Source of the DNA: CAYJPA01 sp964371945
GTDB taxonomy: Bacteria > Chloroflexota > Chloroflexia > Thermomicrobiales > UBA6265
Length of the DNA: 64,000 bases
NCBI GenBank assembly: GCA_964371945.1
Contig: CAYJPA010000016.1
Coordinates: 1-64,000 of the forward strand
Direction: 5' to 3'
Both the position numbers and the translations under genes were made by a program. Of the stretch, positions 8,654-16,183 are shown one piece after another. Numbering within the stretch: position 1 is the stretch's first letter; each line of letters opens with the position of its first letter. The notes beneath the pieces were generated by a model. It saw nothing but the letters and a program-made list of their open reading frames with translations, searched no databases and was not told the DNA's origin.

Positions 8654-10084
8654 ATGAGACGAGCAATCAAGGCATCGCACATCATCGCGTACCAAAACGG
8701 TAGTCACCGTCATCTGGCCGATGGCGTGGTCGTGTGGGACGGGAACGAGATCATCCATGTCGGCAAGTCCTTCGACGGTCAGGTTGACGAGACGATCGAC
8801 GCAGCCGGCAAGATCGTCACCCCGGGCTTGATCAACACACACGCACATCTCGCGGGCTCGCCGCTTGATAAGTCCTTCATCGAGGATCGCGGCGGCCGCC
8901 AGTTCTACCTCTCCGGGTTGTTCGAATATCTGCCCGTGCGATCAGGGGCACAGGATGAAGAGGGTGACCGCGCGTGCCTGGCCTACTCGATGACAGAGCT
9001 GCTGCGCACCGGAACCACGACGATCTGCGAGATCGGTCACCGCGCTCCGGAGGCGGTTGAAGAGGCGGGCAAAGTCGGATTGCGGCTCTACATGGGTCTC
9101 GGGTACCGGTCCGGACGCTGGTACACCGACAACGGCAGAGAGGCAAAGTGGGCCTGGGATGAAGAAGCGGGCGATCGCGGGTTCGAACGGGCGGTCAAGT
9201 TCATCGAGGAGAATGACGGCGCGCAGAATGGCCGGATCAAGGGCTTTCTCTCGCCGATGCAGATCGACACCTGTACGGAAGCGCTGCTGGTGAAGTCGAA
9301 GCAGGCGGCGGACGCGATGGGCGTGCCGATCGCGCTCCATGCCTCGCAATCGGTGACCGAGTTCAACGAAATGGTCCGCCGCCACGCCAAAACCCCGATC
9401 GAGTGGCTAGAAAGCATCGGTTTCCTCGGGACGAATGTGCTCATCGGGCACGCGATCATATTGGGCGGCGGGAGCTGGGCCAACTACGCGGCGGACGATA
9501 TCGGCATCCTGGCCGGCACAGGCACCAATGTGTCGCATTGCGTCTGGGTCTTCGCCCGGCGCGGGATCGCGATGGAGAGCTTTGCCCGCTATCTGAAGCG
9601 GGGCGTCAACATGACCCTGGGCACCGACACCGCTCCGCAAAGCATGATCGAAGCGCTCAAATGGACCGCGGTGATGAGCAAGCTAGTCGACCGCCAAACC
9701 GAGGTCGCGACCGCCGCCGATTCGTTCAACGCGGCGACGCTTGGCGGCGCAAAATCGCTGGGACGCGACGACCTGGGCCGGATCGCTCCCGGGGCGAAGG
9801 CCGATCTGCTGATCTGGGAGGGCGAGAGTCTCTTTATGACCCCGCTGCGCGATCCGATCAAGAACATCGTCTACTCCGCGCAGGCCGAGGATCTGAGCAC
9901 CGCGATCGTGGATGGCGAAGTCAGAATGCGCGACTGCAAGGTGATCGGGGTCGACGAGGCGAAGCTCGCGCGGGATCTGCAGGCGGCCGGGGACCGGATG
10001 TGGCCGGAGATGGCGCAGTACGACTGGGCGGGACGGGGTGCGGACGAGCTGTCGCCATTGTCGTTCGCGCCATTCGAAGGCTGA
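8654..10084 (+). CDS. Metal-dependent amidohydrolase (TRZ/ATZ/cytosine deaminase-like)
   Basis: A 476-residue amidohydrolase-superfamily enzyme. The metal site is recognisable from TPGLINTHAHLAG (~57-69), a histidine in ALHASQS (~227), a histidine in LIGHA (~262) and the aspartate in LGTDTAPQS (~315). The small beta-sandwich domain is formed by both termini. Relatives hydrolyse or deaminate guanine, cytosine, triazines or hydantoin-like rings. It follows the DUF917 gene by five bases. The exact substrate is not determinable here. A 526-base non-coding region with direct repeats follows. Confidence 0.9.
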   Translation: MRRAIKASHIIAYQNGSHRHLADGVVVWDGNEIIHVGKSFDGQVDETIDAAGKIVTPGLINTHAHLAGSPLDKSFIEDRGGRQFYLSGLFEYLPVRSGAQDEEGDRACLAYSMTELLRTGTTTICEIGHRAPEAVEEAGKVGLRLYMGLGYRSGRWYTDNGREAKWAWDEEAGDRGFERAVKFIEENDGAQNGRIKGFLSPMQIDTCTEALLVKSKQAADAMGVPIALHASQSVTEFNEMVRRHAKTPIEWLESIGFLGTNVLIGHAIILGGGSWANYAADDIGILAGTGTNVSHCVWVFARRGIAMESFARYLKRGVNMTLGTDTAPQSMIEALKWTAVMSKLVDRQTEVATAADSFNAATLGGAKSLGRDDLGRIAPGAKADLLIWEGESLFMTPLRDPIKNIVYSAQAEDLSTAIVDGEVRMRDCKVIGVDEAKLARDLQAAGDRMWPEMAQYDWAGRGADELSPLSFAPFEG

Positions 10085-10098
10085 ACCCGGCAAGGGGC

Positions 10099-10169
10099 AT
10101 GTCACACAAACGCACACTTAATCACACTTTTGAGCCGCTAGCCGCTAGCTGCTAGGCGACGAGTCGATG
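10099..10169. repeat. 71-base direct repeat, copy 1
   Basis: Starts ATGTCACACAAACG and ends GACGAGTCGATG. It differs from copy 2 (10213-10283) at one position (A versus G in the seventh base). It contains CTAGCCGCTAGCTGCTAG, itself built of short near-palindromic units. There is no coding potential. Confidence 0.85.
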
Positions 10170-10212
10170 AGACGACAAGTCGACGAGAAGCTTTGGAACG
10201 GGGCGCCCGCGG

Positions 10213-10283
10213 ATGTCGCACAAACGCACACTTAATCACACTTTTGAGCCGCTAGCCGCTAGCTGCTAGGCGACGAGTCGATG
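10213..10283. repeat. 71-base direct repeat, copy 2
   Basis: Starts ATGTCGCACAAACG and ends GACGAGTCGATG, identical to copy 1 apart from one base and offset by 114 bases. Near identity implies a recent duplication or ongoing homogenisation. Confidence 0.85.
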
Positions 10284-10610
10284 CGTCGTACTCAGGTTTG
10301 GTATCGATGAGTTGGGTTGACGGAGAGGATTCGATGGCAGAGAGGCCGCGGGCACACAGCGGTGTGCCCCTAGCGCGACCTGGACGCCGCTCTGCTGCGA
10401 CAGCCAGGTGCTAGAGAGGACGAGATCACGAACAGTCCAAATTGTGGGAATGTTACCATATTTTCGTAGCGGCGCATGGCATGCGCCTGGTGACGTCCAG
10501 CCGATGTGAACCTATGGACCGGGTTTCTCCGGACCGTAGGCGCACGCCGTGCGCCGCTGGGGCGAATCGTTTGGCCGCCGTGCCGCCGGACTCGATGAAT
10601 GTTCCCATGC

Positions 10611-11183
10611 CTAACGCGGCGGCGGTGGCGCGCATCTAAGGCTGCACGAGATATCGCATGTGTTGTTTTCGCAGAGTACTTGACGAGCGCAATCACACGG
10701 ATTCGGCGGCGTATCGCCTGGTGGGGGCGGGAAGGCTCCAATGACTCCGCCCATACACATGCGGCCCTCGAGCGCCAGTGGGTCATAGGGGCAGTCGGTC
10801 GACGATCCGGTGCAGACGGTGTCCGGATCGCACAGGTGCGTCGACGCGTGACAGACCGTGCCGGCGGCTTTGAACCCGCCTGTTCCGCAGACACCTTGCA
10901 CGCATGTCGCGGCAGCGCATGGCGCGCTCGGCAGCGGGCATTCGGCAGCGGTCGCGCATCCGCAATACTGGCGCCCGGTTCGGTCCTTGGCTCCGCAATA
11001 ACCAGAAACGCAGTCGCCGCCCTTGCGGCAGATCTCGCCGATTCCTCGCTTGACCGGTGCGGCGTCGGCCCGATTACCGAGGAGCGCGGTGGCGATGCCG
11101 CCGAGCGCCGCCGCGAGCAGGGCACGGCGCGACGGCGAGCTTGCCGCCGCACGCGTAAGGTCATCGACACGCGAGCCGTCCAT
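10611..11183 (-). CDS. Tat-exported cysteine-rich protein
   Basis: A 190-residue secreted protein. Residues ~15-42 form a twin-arginine signal (SPSRRALLAAALGG) ending near ADAAP. The mature part has about twenty cysteines in spaced pairs (CRKGGDCVSGYC, CGCATAAEC, CAAATC, CHASTHLCDPDTVC), resembling disintegrin-like or EB-type disulfide modules in secreted proteins of environmental bacteria. The tail is proline-rich with five more cysteines. Export by Tat suggests folding in the cytoplasm before export. The function is unknown. The start ATG at 11183 gives the complete signal. Confidence 0.72.
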   Translation of the reverse strand: MDGSRVDDLTRAAASSPSRRALLAAALGGIATALLGNRADAAPVKRGIGEICRKGGDCVSGYCGAKDRTGRQYCGCATAAECPLPSAPCAAATCVQGVCGTGGFKAAGTVCHASTHLCDPDTVCTGSSTDCPYDPLALEGRMCMGGVIGAFPPPPGDTPPNPCDCARQVLCENNTCDISCSLRCAPPPPR

Positions 11184-11749
11184 GCTGGGCTCCGTGGCGC
11201 ATAAAGTCTGGTTTCGAAATGATGGTTCGCGTTATGCATGATCAACGCCTTCGATCTCAACAAATCGGTTGTCCCGGATTCAGGCCGAGGCGGTGGGCGT
11301 CGAGGCCGGGGATGATCTCGAGTGCGCGCAATGTCCCGCCGCCGGTGTCATCGAATCTTCATCAGTGATTTTTCCTCGAGCATAAATAATACGCCACGAC
11401 AGAACCCTTACTGGCAGCGAATTGAATCCAGCTCGTGTGTTTGACTACAAAATCGACGAGTGTGCTCGGGGGTCAACGCGCCGGCCATTCGGTGTATCCA
11501 CCCCGCGCCAAACGCCCCGCCCCGTCCCGGAGGCCGGTGCGGCGATGGCGGAAACCCGCGGAGCGGTCACCGCCGGCCCAGGCGCGAAATAGGCACCCCG
11601 GGNNNNNNNNNNCCCCCCCCCCCCCCCCCCCCCCCCCCCGCGGGGGGGGGGGGGGGGGCGCCCGCCCCCCCCCGGGCCCCCCCCCCCCCCCCCCGCCCGT
11701 CGCGCGAAATGGACACACCGGTTGGCCACCGCGTGGCCCCGTGTCCGCG
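11184..11749. other. Intergenic region with assembly gap and degenerate repeats
   Basis: The stretch from 11184 to about 11480 shows nothing I can assign. From about 11490 to 11746 lie degenerate repeats, ten Ns and long C/G homopolymers, listed separately. Any open frames here are created by the homopolymers and are not genes. Confidence 0.6.
11582..11746. repeat. Degenerate repeat around an N gap with poly-C/poly-G tract
   Basis: Ten Ns occupy 11603-11612, followed by near-pure C and G runs to about 11697. The gap is bracketed by imperfect direct repeats: GCGCGAAATAGGCACCCCGG at 11582-11601 and GCGCGAAATGGACACACCGG at 11702-11721 (17 of 20 identical). A third, inverted relative (CGGTGTATCCACCCCGCGC) lies near 11492. 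The right copy leads into a cruciform: GGACAC/GTGTCC (11711, 11741) around GGCCAC/GTGGCC (11724, 11733). The homopolymers are probably sequencing or assembly artefact over a repeat. Confidence 0.6.
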
Positions 11750-12430
11750 TCATCGGTCTGGATCTCCCGGCACCCGATACGATGGTGCGGCACTGGGATT
11801 GAGCGCGCGTTGAAGGTAATCGGCCATCTGGGGTTTCCAGACGTACCACACGCGCTCCAGCTCCAAAACCGGTTCGTCTGACCAATCCACCCGCAGGTCC
11901 GCGATTGCCCAGCTCACATCGCCGTGAACCAACAATCCGGCCGAATGTACCGGACCCGCCTCTCCCCCGGCGGTTAGCCCTGCTTTCAGGGCGCCACTGA
12001 GTCGTTCGGCAAGATCCTGGCCCGTGTCCGCCGAGAACCTCTCAACCATCTCTGCCGGCACGTTGGACGAAGCCAGCAGGTTCGCCGCCGCGACGGCATC
12101 AACGCCTTCCGCGGCCGCGTGCACGCCCAGGGTGTGCTCACCGGAATAGGCGCCGGTTCGGCCGGCCGCGTCGACGGCCGATAGTTGCCGGTACCCGATC
12201 AACGGCTCACTGGCGACGACCTCCGCCACCGCCTCGGGAGCGCTATGTCCGGCTGCCATCAGATCGAGCAACCGGCGGCCCAGGCGTGGGTCCGTGATGT
12301 TCTGCGAGCACGCCGCCCCGACGCCCCCGCGCACATACGCACATCTTGCCGCGACTGCCGGACTGGACGAGGTGATCGCCACCCCAAACTGCCCGGTGCG
12401 CGCACACCGTCCCGCAATCGAGAGCGTCAT
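11750..12430 (-). CDS. DUF1028 family protein
   Basis: A 226-residue protein matching DUF1028 (PF06267): MTLSIAGRCARTGQFGVA, a central SEPLIGYRQLSAVDAAG, and AEGVDAVAAANLLAS. The fold is Ntn-hydrolase-like by family knowledge; no activity is firmly established. The ATG overlaps the stop of the upstream RidA gene by four bases (ATGA), implying translational coupling. It is the last gene of the monooxygenase-RidA-DUF1028 set, suggesting a role in catabolism of an amine or aromatic compound. The 3' end lies beside the low-quality gap region but the frame is intact. Confidence 0.85.
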   Translation of the reverse strand: MTLSIAGRCARTGQFGVAITSSSPAVAARCAYVRGGVGAACSQNITDPRLGRRLLDLMAAGHSAPEAVAEVVASEPLIGYRQLSAVDAAGRTGAYSGEHTLGVHAAAEGVDAVAAANLLASSNVPAEMVERFSADTGQDLAERLSGALKAGLTAGGEAGPVHSAGLLVHGDVSWAIADLRVDWSDEPVLELERVWYVWKPQMADYLQRALNPSAAPSYRVPGDPDR

Positions 12431-12855
12431 GACCCGCCTTCCCCGTTGCCAGGAATGACCGCGGTCACATCAATTTCGACCAACCATTCGGGCCGCGCGA
12501 GGGCGGTGACCACAATGCCGGTCGAAACTGGGTAGACACCGTTGAGCCATCGTCCGACCACACGATAAACGCTTTCGCGATACCGGATGTCCACTAAATA
12601 GATGACAATTTTCACGATATCCGCGAGCTCGCTGCCCGCTTCGTCGAGCAGCAGTGCGATGTTCTTCATCGCTTGCTCGGTTTGCGCCTCGACATTGCCG
12701 ATTCCGACCGATTCCCGCGTATCGAGGTCCTGCCCGATTTGCCACCGGACGTAGACGGTGTTGCCGGCGACCACGGCCTGGCAGAGATCGTTGTCGAGGT
12801 TCTGTTCCGGATAGGTCTCCTTCGTATTAGACGGCCGGATTCGACGGTGGGACAT
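12427..12855 (-). CDS. RidA/YjgF/YER057c family protein
   Basis: A 142-residue RidA-superfamily protein. RidA homologues hydrolyse reactive enamine/imine intermediates, releasing ammonia; specialised subfamilies sit in catabolic operons. Family features are QAVVAGNTVYVRWQIG, EAQTEQAMKNIALLL and VIYLVDIRYRESVYRV near the trimer interface. The usual catalytic arginine position near the C-terminus appears substituted (VVTALARPEWLVEIDVTAV), so it may belong to a non-archetypal subgroup. The start at 12855 has AGGAAAGG upstream. It overlaps DUF1028 by four bases. Confidence 0.88.
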   Translation of the reverse strand: MSHRRIRPSNTKETYPEQNLDNDLCQAVVAGNTVYVRWQIGQDLDTRESVGIGNVEAQTEQAMKNIALLLDEAGSELADIVKIVIYLVDIRYRESVYRVVGRWLNGVYPVSTGIVVTALARPEWLVEIDVTAVIPGNGEGGS

Positions 12856-12870
12856 GCATTGTGCCTTTCC

Positions 12871-12996
12871 TGTAGGGCGGTTCGTGAACCGCCCTTGGCT
12901 GACGGTAGACCTTGTGAACGACGAGTGCGACCTCAATCTTCGCGTTCTCATCGATCGTCGTGGTCTGGTGACGGGCGGATCGCAATCCGCCCCTAC
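12871..12996. repeat. Paired palindromic repeat (TGTAGGGCGG family)
   Basis: Two palindromes bracket about 80 bases in the RidA-HpaB gap: GGGCGGTTC/GAACCGCCC at 12875-12894 preceded by TGTA, and GGGCGGAT/ATCCGCCC at 12973-12992 followed by CTAC. The outer ends are inverted relative to each other. Similar palindromes occur at 16157 and 31771, suggesting a genome-wide REP-like family. There is no coding potential. Confidence 0.6.
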
Positions 12997-13027
12997 CCGT
13001 GGTAAACGGTTCATTGGATGAGGCGCG

Positions 13028-14497
13028 TTATGCGATCGGTTTCTTTTCGGGGAGCACGCGTTGGGAGAGGCCGGCGGCTTTTTGGACAAAGGCGAGCGGG
13101 TCGTTGAAGTCAAACGCCCTGTAGACCGCGGCCAGGTTGGCGAAGGGCGGCGATTGCGCGAGGAGCTGGAACGTCAGGCGGTGGCCGGCGTAATCGGAGT
13201 TGATCAGGTCACGCGCGAAGGCGAGCAGTTTGCGGCGATCGTTCGAAACCCATTCGTCGCTGATCGTGTAGTACTTCTCCATCCACGGGGTGGTTTCGGG
13301 GTCGCGAAAGGTCGCCACGTCCGGCGTGATGCAGATCTGCCCGCTAACAAGCTCGCGGGCAATGTGCATCATCGCCGGCAATTGCGAAGTGGCCCAGACC
13401 CGGCCGGTGTAGAGCAGTGACTGGTTTGGCATCAGAAGACCGCCGGGGCTTGGCTCCGCGGCCGCGATCGTCGCGGTCAAGTGGGCGTTGATTCCTTCCC
13501 GAAAACAGGCGAGTTGGGCGAGTTTTTCCTGAACGGCCTGCTGTTTTTCGAGACCGGTTTGACGGGCATTGATGAGCGCAACGCCGATGAGCGTGCCGGC
13601 GATCTTCTGGACTCGCTGGGTATAGGGAAACGCGCTGTAGCGATGAAGGGTGGCGCGAATGTAGGCCGCAGCCCGCGTGTGCTGGTAGAAGAGCACATCC
13701 TCCCAGGGGATCTCGACATTGTCGAAGATCAATAGCGTGTCGACCTCGTCGAACCGGTTCGAGATCGGGTAGTCGTCGATCGAGCGCCGTCCGGCAAAAC
13801 CGGTTCGGCAAATGTGCTTCATGCCCGGCGCGCCCATGTCGACGATGAAGCCGACCGCGTAGTCCGAGAGCTCGCTGTCGCCCCAATTCGCGATTGTCGG
13901 TTTTACAAATGCCTGGTTGGAGTAGGCGGCGGCGGTTTCAAATTTCGCGCCGCGAACGACGATTCCGTTCTCGGTCTCCTTCACCACATGCAGCAGCATG
14001 TCGGGATCCTGATCCTGCGGCCGCGTGGACCGGTCGCCTTTGGGATCCGTATTGGCCGGCACGTGAAACGGATCCTCGTGGATCGCTTTGCGGACGTGGC
14101 GCCGGATACTCGCTGAGAAACGAGGATCGACCTCGTTGAGGACATCTTGACCCTCGTTGAGCGACCACATTTCACCGATGGTTTCATCGCCGACACGGGT
14201 CACGACACCGCCCAAATCCTCGAACACGGCATCGACCGATGCGCGCTTATCCTGCCAATCCTCGCGGGTATGCGGCAATTTCTACGCAATGGCGCTGAGA
14301 TCGCCAGTTTCCTCGTCCGCGTAGGTCATGACTTCGCGGAGCGCGGATTCGTGCGCCATGTCGTAAATCCGGGCGCGTGCGTCAACCAGCGGTTTGAAGG
14401 CGGGATGGCAGGTGACGTCGGTCACCCGTTCGCCGTTGATCCATACCTCGCGGCCGTCACGGATCGATTCGCGATATTCGTCACCGGTTCGGATCAC
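13028..14497 (-). pseudogene. 4-hydroxyphenylacetate 3-monooxygenase-type oxygenase (HpaB-like), interrupted by in-frame TAG
   Basis: Read through, this is a full-length ~489-codon FADH2-dependent aromatic hydroxylase of the HpaB family (IRTGDEYRESIRDG at the start, then VVKETENGIVVRGAKFETAA and FVKPTIANWGDSELS). Codon 72 is TAG (14282-14284). Before it the frame reads DEETGDLSAIA and after it, with no frame change, KLPHTREDWQDKR, the normal continuation of the family. The GTG start at 14497 has GGGGAG eight bases upstream. Possible explanations are a nonsense mutation, an assembly error, or readthrough; internal initiation at TTG 14278 would omit the N-terminal segment. It would work with the adjacent flavin reductase. 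Confidence 0.82.
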
Positions 14498-14499
14498 GG

Positions 14500-15069
14500 C
14501 TACAACTCCCCTAAGTCGATCTCGGGCTCGTCGTCGAGCTCGGGAAACACGGTATCGGCGGTCGGCACGGGATTGGGAAACGCGTGGAGCTCTCCATAAC
14601 CGCGTCTGGCATAGACCAAGGGCGCGCCGGCGCTGACGCTGGTGGCGAGCACAATTCCGGCGAAGATCATGTGGGTTCCGGCCGTATGACCGGCCTCGAG
14701 CGCGCAATCGAAGCGCGCGACCGCCCCGGTCAAGAGCGGTGAACCAGTCACGTCATGCTCCCACCGGGCGCCAGCAAAATCGTAAGGCACCCCACGGCGA
14801 GGGCGACCGGAAAAGATCTCCGCGATGCGGCGTTGATCGGCGCGGAGCACATTCACCCCGAAAACGCGGTGTTGCCGAATCGCTTTGCAGATCGGACTCT
14901 TTTAGCTGATGCAGATCAGGAGCGTGGGTGGCTCGGCCGAAACCGAGCTCATCGCGCTCACGGTTTGGCCGAATCGCCCGAGCTCACCGTCCGTGGTCAC
15001 CACGGTCACGCCGGTGACGGCGCGATTCATCGCGTCGACAAAGCGGTCGCGATTGCGATCGGGTGTCAT
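14500..15069 (-). pseudogene. Flavin reductase (HpaC-like), interrupted by in-frame TAA
   Basis: Read through, 189 codons encode a flavin reductase of the HpaC/DIM6-NTAB type: NRAVTGVTVVTTDG at the N-terminus, FGQTVSAMSSVSAEPPTLL, then FGVNVLRADQRRIAEIFSG and a GTHMIFAGIVLA segment. Codon 56 is TAA (14902-14904), between PTLLICIS and KSPICKAIRQH, with no frame shift. Such reductases supply reduced flavin to HpaB oxygenases, and this gene ends two bases before the oxygenase start. The intact part 14500-14856 lacks the flavin-binding N-terminal region, so the protein is probably non-functional unless the stop is an error. Confidence 0.8.
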
Positions 15070-15166
15070 TGCAGCGCTCTGGTCAGTCGTCGGTAGAGTG
15101 CAATCGGCCGGTCATGCTTTGCATATCGTACGGCCGTTGGCGAAATGAGTTGTTCGAGCGGGCCCG

Positions 15167-16003
15167 TTACGACCGCGAGCGCTTGATCTTGGCTTCATGA
15201 ATCGCCTTGAGCTCCACTTCTCCTCTCGTTTCGAGCTCCTGGAGCCAGCCGGACTTGAATGGCCGCAATTGTTCGACCAGTACTGTCACGATCGCGAGAT
15301 TCCGATACCACTTGTGATTCGCGGGGATGACGTACCAGGGTGCGTGCTCTGTCGAGCACTTGGAAAGCGCGTCTTCGTAAGCCTCCTGGTACTTGTCCCA
15401 AAACCGGCGCTCTATCCAATCTGCCGCCGACAACTTCCACGCTTTGGACACGTCCCGTTCACGAGCCATCAGCCGTTTTTCCTGTTCATCCTTGCTGATA
15501 TGGAGGAAGAACTTAGTGATCGCGGTTTCACCGTCGGCAATCAGTTTCTCGAATGCATTGATGTGCTCGTACCGCGTGCGCCAGACCGCTGCCGGAACGA
15601 GATCGTGCACACGAACGACGAGTACATCCTCGTAGTGCGACCGGTTGAAGACGGTGAATAAGCCGCGCTCCGGGGTGTGCTGGTGCACGCGCCAGAGGAA
15701 ATCGTGAGCGAGCTCGAGCGGAGTCGGGACCTTGAAGGAGGCGACCCGGCAACCCTGGGGGTTCACGTCCTTGAAGACTCCGCGAATCGCGCCATCCTTT
15801 CCCGCGGTGTCGAGCCCTTGAAGGACGACGAGCTGCGCCTGGCTTTGCGCGGCGTACATCAGATCCTGCAGTTCGCCGAGCTCCTCCGCCAGGGTATCGA
15901 ATTGAGCGTCGGCGGCTTCACGAGTGAGCCCGCCGGTCTCACCGGGATCGATTTTGGAGAGATCGACTGTAGTTCCTGGTTTGACTTTGATTGCATATGC
16001 CAT
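15167..16003 (-). CDS. ppk2: Polyphosphate kinase 2 family protein
   Basis: A 278-residue PPK2-family enzyme, which transfers phosphate between polyphosphate and nucleotides. The Walker A motif is GLDTAGKDG (63-71), Walker B-like FNRSHYEDVL lies near 118-128, and the lid region has KRLMARERDVSKAWK. Length and a single PPK2 domain indicate class I or III; the direction (AMP, ADP or both) cannot be decided from sequence. It is the last gene on the leftward strand after Ada, separated by 176 bases containing a palindromic repeat, so co-transcription with the alkylation-repair genes is uncertain. Confidence 0.92.
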   Translation of the reverse strand: MAYAIKVKPGTTVDLSKIDPGETGGLTREAADAQFDTLAEELGELQDLMYAAQSQAQLVVLQGLDTAGKDGAIRGVFKDVNPQGCRVASFKVPTPLELAHDFLWRVHQHTPERGLFTVFNRSHYEDVLVVRVHDLVPAAVWRTRYEHINAFEKLIADGETAITKFFLHISKDEQEKRLMARERDVSKAWKLSAADWIERRFWDKYQEAYEDALSKCSTEHAPWYVIPANHKWYRNLAIVTVLVEQLRPFKSGWLQELETRGEVELKAIHEAKIKRSRS

Positions 16004-16156
16004 GTTTGGAGTCTGCTCCCGTCGCCGGCCGAGTATCGAATGGAGAAAGATAGTCGAGCTTTGGCATTGCCGGGAGATTCATGTGGAGGAGAGGTATCCC
16101 TTCGCGGGAGTCGCGCTGAATGACCCGCGAACGCATGTCGTCGCTTCGCGACTCCC

Positions 16157-16183
16157 GGCGGCGGGCACAGGTCCCGCCGCTAC
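16157..16183. repeat. Palindromic repeat overlapping the ada stop codon
   Basis: GCGGCGGG (16158-16165) pairs perfectly with CCCGCCGC (16173-16180) around a seven-base loop. Read leftward it begins TAGCGGCGGG, so the ada TAG stop is the first triplet of the repeat. It resembles the GTAGGGGCGG palindromes elsewhere in the window and may act as a 3' RNA end or weak terminator. Confidence 0.55.

Larger units (their letters stand above)
10085..10610. other. Non-coding region with two 71-base direct repeats
   Basis: This 526-base region between the amidohydrolase and the convergent Cys-rich protein gene contains two 71-base direct repeats, listed separately. From 10284 to 10610 I see no gene, terminator or further repeat. 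Open frames there lack ribosome-binding sites and recognisable protein sequence. Confidence 0.5.

Noticed and set aside
10370..11263. Larger leftward frame overlapping the Cys-rich protein
   Set aside because: Arg/Ser/Ala-rich shadow; the frame at 10611-11183 has a Tat signal and ordered Cys pattern.
11435..11885. Pro- and Gly-rich open frames across the N gap
   Set aside because: Created by poly-C/poly-G runs around unknown bases; not genuine coding sequence.
13028..15069. Stop-codon reassignment or Sec/Pyl insertion in the monooxygenase genes
   Set aside because: The stops are TAG and TAA, not TGA, and many neighbouring genes end normally with TAA or TAG, so recoding is unlikely.
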